Positions 36,601 through 48,699 of a stretch of 64,000 bases of DNA are shown one piece after another. How positions within the stretch are numbered: the first letter of the stretch is position 1; every line of letters starts with the position of its first letter. The stretch comes from Tetragnatha versicolor (taxonomy: Eukaryota; Arthropoda; Arachnida; Araneae; Tetragnathidae), in contig JANDEH010000004.1 of the NCBI GenBank assembly GCA_024610705.1, forward strand, positions 42,675,629 through 42,739,628. The letters run 5' to 3'. The position numbers and the translations under genes are program-made. The notes beneath the pieces were generated by a model. It made no database searches. It saw only the letters and a list, made by a program, of their open reading frames with translations, and had not been told where the DNA came from.

Positions 36601-39600
36601 GAGCAAACAAAACCTAACAAATTCCAAGACTTGTAGTGGGGGGGACTTAGCAGTTGACCATCACTGCTGCCCCTTCCACTCCTTGGACATCTGGTCCTTG
36701 TTTCCTGAAAATGGGAGATACGGATTTTTTGGAATCAGAGTGTCACGTTTCAGAGAGAGAATCTTACGATAGTAAAGTTTTAATGTTAATAAGTTAAAGT
36801 TTTTATGTATCCTGTGTGTTCGGTGTTCCCAAGTTATCAATTAGAGTTTCTGTAGTTTTGGTGATAAGAATTGTTTTTGTCTTTTTCAATTAGTTAATTT
36901 TAGTAAATTGAATCATTAATAGTAGCAACACACCATGAATAAAAGGACTAAAAAACGACACTAAAATTTTTCACCTAAAATAATATTGTTGGCAGATAAG
37001 AGCAATAATATTACAGGAATAAACAATACAAACAAACAGGAATAAACAAAAAGAGTTATTAGGAATCTGTTTCTAATAAATTTTACCTGTCAGGGTGTAT
37101 TTCAGTTGAACTTTTGAAATTGATTTTATGGTAATATTATTATTCTATGTATTTTATTTCAACCTTGAACCCTGTCAATGTTTAAAATATGTATGAAAAT
37201 TTCATCATAAAATGCAAATTGAACAAGTTTTACAAGAAAAATAACTGTATACAATGGAAAAAAGATAGCCTGTTTTTATACTGACATCCATATATTTTTC
37301 AGCATTTTATTTAGATTGTGAACAAATGTAGAAATATATTTTTAAACAATATTCCTACACCTTTCCACCCACACGTGTATAATTGTTTTAAGAATACAGT
37401 TTCAAAATTCGTCTTAAAATACATAAAACCCCTACTTTTAAGGTTGAAAATTCAAAATTTTTTTGGGGAAGAGCCCCCAACCCCCTTTGAAATTTTGAAA
37501 TATATTATTACAGTCGTTCCTTGAAAATTTTGGAACTTACAAGGAGTGGTCCTCTTCGGGTTGCTTTAACCCCCAATAGGAATAAGCACTAACAGTGAGA
37601 AAGAGAGGGGAAGTGGGAACTCTGGGGTGTAAAAATAGGGAAAAGAGACTCCAAAACGATTTAAAATCCTGTTTTTAGGGTCAAATTTCCATATATTTTC
37701 TGGGGGGGGACCCCCAGACCCCCCCTTTGGACCTATATTACTAACAACTTCTTCAAAAACATCGTCAAAATGCACAAATTCAACCAAAATGGATATTAAA
37801 TTCCTGAAAATGTTTTTCGGAAATCCGGATTAACTGCACCAAAACTAGTTGAAAATCTGCTAGTTAGTCTTAAATTTCCCAAAATTTTCTGGGGGAGGAC
37901 CCCCCATTAGAAGACAATTTTTGTATTCAAAGTTCTTAGCCCCCTCCATAAAAACCAAATCCTGGATCCTTAGCTGTTTACCTACATTGGTCACCAACAA
38001 AATCGAACTATAGTTTCAAGAACATTTTTTGTCATCCCCCACAAATTAAAAGTCTAATTAAATTACGGCCCTGAGCTGAGAGAGATAAAAAGGGCCTCGC
38101 AAATATGCTCGCCGACGCCTTCTCATGGTCTAGCCCCGCCACTGGTCCTGCGTTAGCAGTTAACAGGGGTTGGCGAGCGATAGCGAGCAGGGGGCGGTAG
38201 CTCCCTAGTAAATAAAAAAATTTTTGTTGTTGTGTGGTTGTTGACAGGAATATATTTATTTTATTGATCTTTTTTATTTATGTTAAAAGTTATTAAAGTT
38301 ACTCTATTAATGTTAAATTAAAAACAATTAACTTTTAATTTAATATTAAAAGTTACTCAATAAATGTTAAAAGTTTAAGTTAAAAGCATGAACATATAGT
38401 AAGAAGTTTGAAGAATTTTTTGTCAGTTCAGTTATTTATAAGATTCCTAACTAGTTTATTAAGTTTAAAAAATGTTTTGTGTTTTGCTTTTAGAGTGTGT
38501 GTCATGAAACTTTATGTAAGACACCTCAGCGTATTGGTTACTATGCAGCTGGGCCGGCTCTTGAAGGAACTTTCTGTGGTGGGAAGAAGGTAAGAACTCA
38601 TTATCCCGTGTGTTTTAAATCATCATTGTTTGATTAAAGCTAAACTAATAATGGCGATTAAAACATAATGATTAATGGTGCTTAAAATGTTTTTTTTTTA
38701 GTGGTGCGTCAGTGGGGAATGCAAATCATGGGGATCAGAGAAGGTGAAGGTGGTCAAAGGAGGATGGTCGGATTGGAACAAAGGCAAATGCAGTTCTGGA
38801 TGCATCAAGAAGTCAAGAGCTGTCACCTTGGATAGAAGATACTGTGATAACCCCAAGTAAGCCCCCAATCGATTTTTAGTCTATTTTTAAGTATCTAGGA
38901 TGGAAAAGGAAATCATATCTTTTGTTTAGAGGTACTCAAACAATATTTTTTATAGGCCCAAGAATACAGAGAAGTATTGTGAAGGCGATAATATACGAAT
39001 CCACTTCTGCGATGATTCGAAGGTAACCTGTTTATTCTGAATATTTTATTACTTATATAGCAAAATGTATGAACTATCGATGTCAATTAAGAGTTTAAAG
39101 GAATGAAAGTTGAAGTTTCTAAAGAAAAAAAAACGACGGTTTTCTTTGAAGTCTTGTATCTTTATGTGTGTTGCAAACGGGGGAAATTGTAGTGTTACTT
39201 TTTTCTGATGTAGATTTGCAAGAAGTATGCAGAGCCAACGGACTTCGCCAAACAACGGTGTGAATATTTCTCAAAGTACCTGCCTGATGTCACTCCTGTT
39301 GGTGTACAAGTCAAATACAACGACAGTAAGTTGTTTCTTTTCCTTTATATTTAAATTAAAAATGAAGCCTTTATATGTGGAAAAAGCATTATCCCTTTCA
39401 GACCTTGCCGCCCCAAAGGTTACTGAGTTCCATGGTATGGGGTTGATGTCTTTTTTGTGTTGAAAAACTTTTAACTGATTTAAATAACGATAGCAGTTAG
39501 TAGATTTCATGAGAAACTCTTTCGTATTGAATTTTTAGAAACTTTTAAAATTTAGAGGGCCAAAAGTCTATCAAGGCCTCAAGCCTGTTCAGCTTAATGG

Positions 39601-40055
39601 TAAATCAAGACCTAATCATACTTTATTATTATTTTTTCTTTCCAGAGCGCCAGTGGCAATCCTGTGCCGTGTACTGCAAGATGAAGACCGGCACCTGGTA
39701 CACCCCTCGCCAGGAATTCAACGACATGGGAATCGACACCTTTTTCCCAGATGGCACGTGGTGTCACAACGACGGCCGCACCGACTACTTCTGCCAGAAC
39801 CGCCTGTGCCAACCACCCCCGGTCAAGGGTCGAGCCCTGATGCCCGGCACCCCCCAACTCCTGGGCCGCGACCCCGAAGTCGAGGTGCCCGTACTGAACA
39901 ACGCCCGGCCGAAAGGAAGCAACAAAGCTCCAGAGAAACTCAGGAAGTACTTTCAGTACACCGAAGGAAAGCTGTCGCCTTTGCCCAGGCCTGAGGAGCT
40001 GGGAAGACCCAAGGAGGAGGATTATGAGATCATGGACTATGTTTCGCCGCTGTGA
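24684..40055 (+). CDS. Secreted ADAMTS-type zinc metalloprotease, complete (822 aa)
   Basis: Extracellular matrix-type protease. Exons read as 24684-24746, 24841-24919, 25982-26313, 26881-27049, 27938-28227, 32394-32477, 32749-32876, 33274-33323, 33470-33611, 33698-33829, 33989-34148, 38494-38589, 38702-38856, 38956-39022, 39214-39325, 39646-40055; phases join (2,469 nt). The start gives a signal peptide (MLRLKDIITIICIHFTLASC). Then an M12B-type propeptide (EFHKRL...HDEVPDY), a furin-like site RVAAKR at 264-269, and a reprolysin domain with zinc motif HEIGHNLGMYHD (441-452, split across two exons) and Met-turn HIMSPS (464-469). Next come a disintegrin-like region, ADAMTS Cys-rich (FCGGKKWCVSGEC), one thrombospondin-like module (GGWSDW, from 595) and a second Cys-rich module (CHNDGRTDYFCQNRLC). 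The acidic tail ends DYVSPL. All catalytic residues are present, so the enzyme looks active. It may belong with insect stall-like short ADAMTSs; subfamily unsure. Confidence 0.93.
25188..25499. mobile_element. Foldback MITE (312 bp), TA-flanked
   Basis: The two halves are inverted copies: CACTGTTAAAACGATTG at one end, CAATCGTTTTAAGAGTG at the other, with TA outside (25186-25187, 25500-25501). The centre has a direct duplication of TTCAAGCTCAAGATGTTTCA. It lies in the third protease intron region and is non-coding. Confidence 0.8.
28294..32238. repeat. Minisatellite with 112-bp unit and higher-order structure
   Basis: About 35 head-to-tail units of GAGCATTTGCAATCGCATGA..., the first three starting at 28294, 28406 and 28518 (period 112). 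Some units are shortened by loss of the ACGGTTTGRCCTACAG part; later ones are lengthened by an internal duplication around CCTAGCAACCGCCAAAC. From about 29,960 units are organised in blocks; copies at 30941, 31308 and 31675 are exactly 367 bp apart. It starts 66 bp after the splice donor of exon 27938-28227 and fills most of that intron. ORFs in it on both strands are by-products of the repeat. Confidence 0.97.
34597..34670 (+). ncRNA. Degenerate hammerhead-ribozyme-like motif
   Basis: CTGATGA (34615-34621) is followed by GTCC-TAACAA-GGAA and then GAAAC (34636-34640): the conserved hammerhead core with a short stem II. Outside it, GTTGCC (34606-34611) pairs with GGCGAC (34656-34661), and CTCTC (34597-34601) with GAGAG (34666-34670), separated by a 4x4 internal loop, like helix I of type I ribozymes. 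Two defects are visible: the closing pair of stem II is G-A, and the base before the expected cleavage site is C. It is therefore probably an inactive relic. Type I hammerheads in animals often come from Penelope-like or retrozyme-like elements; no such coding sequence is seen here. Confidence 0.5.
35685..35833. mobile_element. Mutator-like MITE (149 bp)
   Basis: GTTCACAGGACGTACTAGGC near the left end is inverted at the right end. The element lies between two copies of ATATTTTAAG (35675-35684, 35834-35843). A 9-11 bp duplication suggests the Mutator superfamily. In the large intron of the protease gene. Confidence 0.7.
36445..38144. mobile_element. hAT-like element (1.7 kb)
   Basis: Ends CAGTGGCGGGGCTAG and CTAGCCCCGCCACTG are perfect inverted repeats, flanked by the 8-bp duplication GTCCTGCG (36437-36444, 38145-38152). 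The subterminal left part is strongly GC-rich (TCGGCGATCGCCGACGGCC). Interior blocks GGGGG-AGGACCCCC resemble those of the 5036 element. No transposase ORF. It lies just upstream of the Cys-rich-domain exon 38494-38589. Confidence 0.9.
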
Positions 40056-40133
40056 AGTTTCTTTGAGTTGATTGTGTTCTTTCTTTGTACCATATTGTGT
40101 AAGCTTTTGATTTTGTTTTCTTATTTTTTTTGT

Positions 40134-40139
40134 AATAAA
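40134..40139 (+). terminator. Polyadenylation signal, protease gene
   Basis: AATAAA 79 bases after the stop codon, followed by a T/G-rich stretch (GTGATTTTTACTCTTTTT). A good fit for the 3' end of the transcript. Confidence 0.75.
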
Positions 40140-43134
40140 GTGATTTTTACTCTTTTTATACTTTAATAAGGTGTATTGTCTTATTGGCGCGTTGAGAAAT
40201 TTTTTTGTCTTTACCATGGTTATCAGTCCTGTAACTAGACTATGCTAAAGAACAGAGGTGGCTAACCTTTTTAGGCGTGCCTCTTCCACTTTTCAATCTA
40301 TACCAAAAGCAATAAAACAGTGAAAATATTATTCATAAACTAGTAATTATGATAATTTACACAAAAGACGTTGCTTCTCTAGTACGTGTGGATAGAGGAA
40401 ATATAAAAATGAATACATATTAGGGGGTTTAGAACTTATCCTCAATATGAAATTTTAACGCATTTCGCAAATCTAGGCGATTTGAAAAGCAAGCAACACG
40501 CAATTTCAGAGATATATCCAAAACGGAAATGTTATTTACTTGTGTAACACATCAGTGAAAAGAGAATCTTTCAAGTTCTTAAATTATCCAGTAAAGTTGT
40601 TTTTAAATTTAAAAACTGCAAAACCCAGAGAAAAAGATATTTAGTCCACACCAACTGTAACAACTTTTATTATTTTAACCAAAATTATGAAACCATAAAA
40701 AAATTAGAACTGAGTTGAGAGGAGATGGACGAAGCAGTAAAATCCCATTAATGACGCCAGATACAATTTTTACTTCCAAATTCTTCAATGTGTCCAAGTG
40801 CTTCTGTTTTAACTCATCTGCTACGGGTTGGCCATACAGGGCATAGAGCAAGAGAAAAAATACTTTGAGAAACCTCTTTTTCTAGTATTTAATCATATAA
40901 ATTTTAAGTTTTGTAAAAGTTCTTTCACACCAAACCCTTATAAAAGTGCAAATATTTTAAATAACCCGAAACTTTTTAATTAAAGGGTCTAGAGTTATCC
41001 TAGTTAAACTGAAAAATATTCAGTAATTCGATACAGTTTACAATTTTTAAGTTCAAGGGAATCATCACTATATGATGTTTAGTGTTTATAGTTTTGTACT
41101 CAAATTTTTATGATGAATTAACGATTGATACAAAAAACCAATAAAAGTTTTATCACAAAGATAGTTCGGAGCAAACAATCAAGAATATTCCTAACTTCCC
41201 GACAAAAAAATAAATAAAACAGACGATATTTTAAGAAAAAATCGCCATCTGTAAATTTTAAATCATGTTTGAAAAATCGTTTGGAAAACACGAAGGAAAA
41301 TATTTTTAATTCTGAAATGTATAATGAGTTATAAAAACGAACGGGGGGGGAAGTACTTAATTGAATAATAAAAAAGGATAAAATTTTGACCACTCATTTA
41401 TATGAAGTTTTTGTAGTGCAAACGAATGAGAAAAGATGGATTAAAAAAGAATAAAAATTCTAATGGATGATGACAGAGAAGTAAAAATATCTCGTAAAGT
41501 AAAGATATCGTATTTCAAGTTACATTCTTTGGTAAGTAAAATTTATTAATAATTGGGATATTCTTTAAATTATTAATTCTATCCCTTTGACAATATTTCA
41601 CTGAATATTTTTTAATAACCACAATTTAAGTTTGTAGATTTGTACTTAAATTGGTTTGCTTCAATGATTGAAATAGAAAAAATATGAAAGATAACAAAAA
41701 TACATCAAAATGATAACCAATTAAACAACCATGCGGGGAATTGGATTATTTGTAAAATTAAAATATTTATTTAGTTCTAATGGAATAAAAAGAAAATTAG
41801 CTAAGACCTTATTACGTACCTAAACTATGCATTATTGAAGAAAAATAAAAAATATTAAACAATTACCTATATTTCTATAACTCAAAATCTTGCAGCAATG
41901 ATAAAGTAATCTATCATATAAATCAAACGACACAATTGAAAGGAGAACTCGGGTAACAACAGCGATACCTGGCCAAAAGCGGCAACCTGTTCCAAGCCTC
42001 CCAGGTGAGGCGCCGGCACCCCACCGAGCGACATTCAACCCCCTCCTACAGGTAAGAAAAAATAGGGACCGGCCCCTCTGTCCCACGGTGGTCTGTGCCG
42101 ATAGAGCCGCAGATAAGATTCCACTTTCGTTTACGACGCTTTGCTTTGAAACGGAAACTTCTGGATGATTAAATATAATCGGGCAGGCTGCTACTATGTT
42201 CATCTATCAGCCTCCTGTTTACCTGGAATAGTTTGATGGGAAAATCTCTGGTTTTGGAATGTTTCCTAGTACTATAAGGGGTGACAATGGGAGGTATGCG
42301 AAGTGCATACTATGTCGCGTATCGGCTGTTGGCAATCGTCAAAAAGTCAAGTTTGGTATGTTGGTCGTTTAGGTTATCGGTGTTGGTATTACTTGTGTCA
42401 TCTGTTGTTGACATAGTGAAAGTCAAGAGAGACTACTGTGAATTGATATTGTGTGCGGCGAGGATTTTGAGAAAGTGATACCTTGTTGATTGTTTAACGG
42501 ATTACGATTTTATGGCATTGTTTTCCATGTAAGAGAATATTTAAATAAGTTGGATTAATTGGATATATTTCTTAATAAACTTGACTAAATCATACTTTTC
42601 TTATGTGTTTCTTCAGAATCATCATCATCTTGATAAGAAAAAAAGAGAAAGACCAATTTGTTTTTTTAATAGCCCGAAGATACGTTATTAGATTTCTTAA
42701 TTGAAATAGCTCTTAGTTATTATAAAAGATACAACGGAAAAATTTAAGTAGGATGTTAGTTTTCTATTACTCCTATGCGTGACACATAAAATATTTTTTG
42801 ACAGTTTAGTTGATCAAGAAAAATGTGGGGGAAATAAAATAATAATTATAGCCTCATTTTTGCTTATTTTATTTGACACACAAAACTTTTTGTCAAACTT
42901 TGAACCCGACATGAGCCGTTTAAGTATAGTTTTAAATAAATAATAGCTACAAGTGAAAAAAAACTGGCGTTTTAGCCTGATAAAACATAAAACTATACGT
43001 TAGCCATATTTTTAAATTCCTTATAAAATTAGAAAATTTTCTTCTTTATAAAAAGTAATTTTAAGGACTGGTAATATTTATTATTTTAAAGTGTCAACAT
43101 TATGCCATAATCTGTAAAATTTAAGAATCATATA
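40140..43134. other. Intergenic, no gene seen
   Basis: AT-rich. CAGAGGTGGCTAACCTTTTT at 40252 looks like a lone hAT-type end. At 41935-42130 there is a GC-richer block (GGCGCCGGCACCCCACCGAG and flanks) without a usable ORF, probably a retroelement or other repeat remnant. The rest shows nothing I can name. Confidence 0.35.
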
Positions 43135-43528
43135 AGGGAAGATGGGGCAATTTGATACTAGCGGAACTTTGATACACTTTCAATATCTCAAAAACTATCA
43201 AGGTTATTTAGGTCGCGTTTTTACTAAAAGTTGTCTTTATATTTCCAAGCATTACATATGAAACCGTTAAGCTCAGTAATAAGTCTATAAATTTTAGTGA
43301 AGGAAACAAACTTCTTTTCGTCAAACATTTCCAAACGTAAATTTCCAAGTAAAATGTAAAATCGAATAAATAAATTCGAAAAACAAGTTTATCCTTGATA
43401 CTAATAGGGGGTATCCTTAAATTTTAAATAACCTTTGCCAATTTTTTGAAATAAAGGTTTTTGTTCAAACACAACAAATGGGGCAAATTGATACACTTTG
43501 AGGTGGGGTACTTTGATACACTCGTAGG

Positions 43529-44516
43529 CAGTGGCGGCTCGTGAGTTTATTAACAGGGTGTTCACACCCTTTGTAATATGAATTAAAATTTACACAAGAG
43601 CAAGGAAGAGAAGGGATGTTGGACGCATACATAAAGAAAACTTGTGTTCGAACAAATTTATTTATTTCAGGGGACCAGGGGAGTTATTTTAAGTTTCCAC
43701 TAGGAGCATGACAAGAACACTGGGTCTGTATACTCATAGTGCTTGTTATATATGCTTAATCGAACAATTGATTGTAAAAAATACAGGTGATGTGTAATTT
43801 TCAAGATCTGTAATTTTACTCCAACTTCACTTTAAAAAAATAACCAATAACAAAAGAATTAATCATTACAAATTAGCTGACGTGAGAAGTTTAATGATCA
43901 TGGGCGGATTTAAGGGGGTGAACTTTTGAGAAAATTTTTGAGAAAATTCCATTTTTATAGGGGAAAATCAAGTTTTCAAAGTGGTCAGGGGCAACTTGCA
44001 CCCCCAAGTTTTCCAGTACGCACCCCCAGTCTTCACCATCTAAATCCGCCCATGTTAATGATACTTTCAAAAGGTATATCTCGTTTTCCAATCCGGGAAA
44101 AAAATCCAGACCACAAAAAAGCAAGCTCAACCTTAAAACCGTAAGCCTCGGCACACAAAATCTGTGCGCACGGGGATCTCCAATGTGTTGCCGTAAGCCC
44201 AAATGTTCACCGGCGAGAAGTCGAGGTTTCTTCCGACTCATTCAGTTTCATCGCTCACACGTGCGTATAAGGAAAGAAAAATAAGAATGTAGTATTCTCT
44301 TTATTTGATAAACACAAAACTTTCGCGTTTCCGGCAATAGTTTTTTTGCTGACAGGTGAGGGGGGTAGAAACTTGATTCTGAGTATGAAAAAGAAATTTA
44401 GAATGATTTATGTATTGTTTTCTTTTGATATTTGAGTATCTTTATATTTGGGTTTATTTCTACTTTTTCACTGGGTGTTCACGTGCTCCTGTGCTCCTAT
44501 GGACGAGCCGCCACTG
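43529..44516. mobile_element. hAT-like element (988 bp)
   Basis: CAGTGGCGGCTCGT and ACGAGCCGCCACTG are inverted ends with a perfect 8-bp duplication CTCGTAGG (43521-43528, 44517-44524). It interrupts the GATACACTCGTAGG part of the surrounding repeat. The right end matches the solo end at 19561. Confidence 0.9.
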
Positions 44517-45187
44517 CTCGTAGGGCACATTGATACCCATAAAAGTTCCCATATTTTACCGTCGGGTGGGATATTAATATCTCTCAACAATTTTTTTAAA
44601 CAATCAGTTAAGTGTAATTAAGATCTACAGCGAAGGATATTTTTAATAATATAAGGATAATTTTTGAGTATTTGGGTTTTTAAGAGTGTTTGAGATTGAA
44701 AACTGCTTGCATTGTAGTTTTAGCATTTATAAAAGAAAATGCAGTTGATAAATACATGACCAAACGAGGAAATCAGGGACTCTTAAAGTATCTGAGAAGT
44801 TATTAGAACAGGTAATAAAGAGCTTTATAAAAAACAGTGACAAAGTAGTAGGTACTATAATGGCCAGATAATTATTGTCGTATTAATTTCTGGATGATTT
44901 TCGACAAAGATACCTTTGGATTTTATTCAACTAATTCAGGAGCAACTATAACTATGAAAATTAACATAGTATTTCTTTAATTAGAGACTTGTTAAAAATG
45001 AACATTTGTCAAATTCTTTAATTATTTTTATTGCTGAATGTTTAATGTAAAAACTATTTTTTATGCTTGAAAAAGGTGCCAAAAATATACGAGATACAAC
45101 TCAATAAAATTAAATTTTTTATTTTTCAAAATTTTGTTAATACTTACTATTTTTGAGCAATTTTATCACTATCAAAGTATCACATGT

Positions 45188-45671
45188 GAGGCCCCTAGTT
45201 TCAAAACCGGACATTTGCATTTTGACACAGCTTTGATAAAAGAATCGACCATTTGATGACCGCGAATCGGTCGCCAAATGGAAGACTAGTTGCCGCTATA
45301 TCACGGCCGGTCTTCTTTCCGGCCACCATGTTTTACCACGACTGAAATAAAGATTAACCCAAGTAAAAGGATGTTATAACAAGTTTTTACGATTTCAGTA
45401 TATCCCGCTGGATCTGCGGTATGGTGCACGCTCTGCATGCGGGAGATACATATTTCAATCCCCGGTAACTGTTTAATTTAAAAATAAGAACAAAATAATA
45501 TTTCGTAACGCACTTAAGTGTTATCATTTGAGTCGGTGTAAAACATGGCGGCCGGAACGGGCTACCAGCCGTGATATAGCATGATACCGTAATATTCCAT
45601 TTGGCGACCGCGTCGACTCTTACCGAAGCTGTGTCAAAATGCAAATGTCAGGTTTTGAAACTAGGGGCCTC
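45188..45671. mobile_element. TIR element (484 bp) carrying a tRNA-like segment
   Basis: GAGGCCCCTAGTTTCAAAAC is inverted at the other end, and the inverted similarity continues through GACACAGCTT. ATGT flanks both sides (45184-45187, 45672-45675). The middle contains the tRNA-like sequence listed separately. Superfamily not assigned. Confidence 0.7.
45402..45469 (+). repeat. tRNA-like SINE head
   Basis: ATGGTGCACGCTCTGCATGC is followed by TTTCAATCCCCGG, resembling an anticodon region and a decayed box B. It continues into CTGTTTAATTTAAAA, a 3' flank shared with the tRNA-like sequence at 63016-63088. It is not a functional tRNA; the acceptor stem and T-arm are not intact. Confidence 0.4.
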
Positions 45672-47309
45672 ATGTAATGTGTCCGATTGTCCCACTATTG
45701 GGACATATTGATACAAAATTGATTTTTTACAAAAGTCGTTACATTTTAATTTTGATTTAACTTATATTTTTTTTCTAATTGGTTTTATGAAATTGAGTCA
45801 TTCTCAGATATATTTAGAAAAAAAAGTATCTGAACAAGTCATTTTTTCTACTCTAAAAATAGATTTGAATTTTAGTGTATCAATTTGCCCCACCTTTTCC
45901 TTACTTCTTCTCATATCCTTAAAAACTACCATTTCATAAACAGATAAACTTTAAGCACTTTCTAATGTCAATAACGTTTTTAACTTAAAAAAACTTATAA
46001 AATCTTGTTTATTTACTGTATTTTTGTAGAGTTCAAAGCACATTTTCGTTCAACAAAAGAATGAAAACTTTCGTCACCCAAGACCGCTCGTTTCCTCTTG
46101 GGTCCCTGTAACACTTCCCCACAAAAGAGATGGGAGAACCCCTCGATCTAGTTATGAAAGGCTAAGATACTTCAAGCGTGAAGTAAGTCCTAATCTCTCC
46201 TATAAAAAATTCTCCCCTTCAATTATGGTCAATGGTCAATTCTTCGGTGCTTGTAGTCTATTTGGAGGCTCTTTGTTGTCGGTGTGTACGTTTTCATGGT
46301 CCACGAATTCTTATATTCGTGCAGAATGGCGCGTATTCAGTTGTGATGTATACTGGAAAAATGTCAAGATTGAGCCATCTATCACAGTTTTTGACCATCT
46401 GTCTACGGTCACTTTAGGTGTGTGTCGTTTTCTTAGTATGTATTTATGGTAAAGCCATTTGTCTACCTAAAGTTTTTATGGCCATATTCACAGCATCAGC
46501 GTTCACAGGCCATAATCGTTGCCTAGGCCTACAAGGCCCGGGTCTAGAAACAATGATGCCCTCAAACTGTCTGAAAACCTTAAAATTTGGTTTATTAGCT
46601 AAATTACTTTTGCTTAAAAAACAAATTAGATTGTAATATATCTTCGGGTTAGGTTAATTTATCTTAGATTATTAGTTTGATTGTAGTAGTAGCTAGATGC
46701 CCATCAGTTCACCCAAAGTGTTTACTCAAATAAACCAATTAAATCCTCAAACTGCAGTCAACTATACACGCATTCACTTAGCATAAATGAGTATAATGAC
46801 ATCCTAAAGTGTGACAATTATTTATTACACTTAACAATTATTTTTTATCCGGGAAACGCATTCTACTAATTACCGCTTAAGAGGAAATTGGTCATCAAAA
46901 TCTGCCACTGGCGCCTGGACTATATATTACTGAAACACATTGGTTAATTGAAAAAATATATCAATTTCCTTTTAATGACATTTGTTGAAGCTCCCATTTT
47001 TTCATATAGTTTTAATAGTTATGAATTTTATCACAAAATCTACATTTTCCTTTATACGAGTTTAATGATGCAAGTTTAAAAGCTGAAATTATCACTAACT
47101 TGACACAAGTATAGTTTAAAATTTATTTTACTTTCATAAAAAATATACAATAAATAGGGACAACATGCCCAGATGATATATTTACAGGGCGAAAATTATT
47201 TTTCCTTGGATGTTCAATCGTCTTTTTTTAGTTCTTGAACATTATCCAACAAAAACACAAGGACTCGCATATTGAAAAAATATGCAAATAATTTAGTCAT
47301 TGGAAATGA

Positions 47310-47443
47310 TTGGGTTCTTACGTATTATGCCGTCGACCGTGCCACTGAATCCGAAAACGCTTAAAATCCCATTAACTGTTCTATATAGCTGTACCGCTGA
47401 ATTTAACGGCTGCTGAACGGTCGATGGTATAATACGCAAGTAC
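47310..47443. mobile_element. Small MITE (about 134 bp)
   Basis: TTACGTATTATGCCGTCGACCG at the left has an inverted counterpart CGGTCGATGGTATAATACGC at the right, with a few mismatches. No clear target duplication was found. Confidence 0.55.
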
Positions 47444-48196
47444 CAATGTTTGCACTTGGGAACTGATTGTTTGAGATCAAACGTTGATTTTCGCAATATT
47501 TTTGGCGTCTTTAACATGGAAAAACTTGTAAATAAAAGAGTATATAATATAGTCATCATGTAGTCCTTTCTATGCCTAACGTAAATTATAGAGGTATACA
47601 ATCATGTCATTAAAAGTTCTCGATGTCTCAATTGTTGGTGGTATTGCAAATAACAAGAATGACGTTATATCTAACCAAATAATAAGATCAATAAAATTAT
47701 AATCGTAAAACAGTCTAAACTCATTTAACAAATCCAGAGATCCATTTACTTCTACCCTAGGTAAACATTTTAGTAGATATAGTCAATAATGAAGTCAATA
47801 AACGAGTTCAAAAAATCAAAGTTAAATAAATAATGAAGTCAAAAATAGATAGTCAATAAACGATTTCATTACATTAAAATTGTTGGAAGATCGAATTTGT
47901 AAGTTTTAAATTGACTGCACAAGGGGATAGGTATATAATTAATAGTAATTATCTTCAATTATTTTTATTCTGTCCCCTTTTATAAGACAAAAGTTCTAAA
48001 ATGCTAAAATATTTTTTTGTTAAAAAGAGCTCTAATAAAGTTAAAGATTACGTATTTATAAAGACAAACGTTATTGAAATCGAAGACATAAATTTCCTTT
48101 TTCCGAAGGGCTTGTTTAAATATAATGCAATTATGACTAATAATAAATGCAAGTATAATAGAGAAATATAAGTATAATAAGGATCACCCTGTCTGT

Positions 48197-48243
48197 TGGT
48201 TGGTGTTTTATGGCGCATGGGCTACATTAGGACATTATGCGCC
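48197..48243 (+). mobile_element. 47-bp hairpin insertion with 14-bp target duplication
   Basis: Perfect direct repeats ATCACCCTGTCTGT (48183-48196, 48244-48257) flank a 47-bp insert. The insert contains ATGGCGCAT and, across its right edge, ATGCGCCAT, which pair as a 9-bp stem. The insert start TTGGTGTTTTATGGCGCATGG recurs with changes at about 63612-63632. A 14-bp duplication points to LINE-type target-primed insertion. Confidence 0.65.
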
Positions 48244-48542
48244 ATCACCCTGTCTGTACAGTGTACAGTTAACTCCCAATTAGCCATAAAATGGGTTGGT
48301 ATAAGAAATACCGGGATGTGAAAACCATGGGAAAACAACAAAAAGCTTAAATTTAGGAGTATATAAAAATTATTCTGGTTCAAGAATTTGATTGTACTCT
48401 ACATAAACGTAATGTAAGAGTGAAAATACATATATCAGCAGATGTAATAAAAGGTATTTTGTTGCATTTAATCTTCTCTACAAATAACTTAAAAGTAGTT
48501 TAGTAGAATTCGGTTAACAGTTCCTTAAGAAAATTAAGTAGG

Positions 48543-48548
48543 TTTATT
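48543..48548 (-). terminator. Polyadenylation signal, noggin-like gene
   Basis: TTTATT on the plus strand is AATAAA on the coding strand, about 150 bases past the stop codon. Confidence 0.5.
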
Positions 48549-48699
48549 ATTTTTTTTCAGGGTAATCAGCAAAGTGGATAGGGAGTTTACCGTATAACAA
48601 ATTTAACCCGTCATCAAATGAAAGCGTATTTACATAGTTCAGTCGATAAGAAAATCGACGGATTAAAATTTTCCACTGAAGAGGCGGAAACAGTCTGTA

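Larger units (their letters stand above)
43135..45901. mobile_element. Composite repeat with GGGGCAAWTTGATAC ends (2.8 kb)
   Basis: The left end GATGGGGCAATTTGATAC and right end GTATCAATTTGCCCCACC are inverted. The words GGGGCAAATTGATACAC and GGTACTTTGATACAC recur inside. Two younger insertions (43529-44516 and 45188-45671) account for about 1.5 kb, leaving an original element of about 1.3 kb. I cannot define its target duplication or superfamily. Confidence 0.55.
45902..48540. other. Intergenic, small insertions only
   Basis: No gene is supported. It contains the MITE at 47310-47443 and the 47-bp insertion at 48197-48243. Short ORFs at 46225-46636 lack recognisable motifs. Confidence 0.4.

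Noticed and set aside
41832..42203. Minus-strand ORF with WGAGASPGRLGTGCRFWPG
   Set aside because: The GC-rich phrase looks repeat-derived but has no domain I can name; kept only as a possible repeat remnant.
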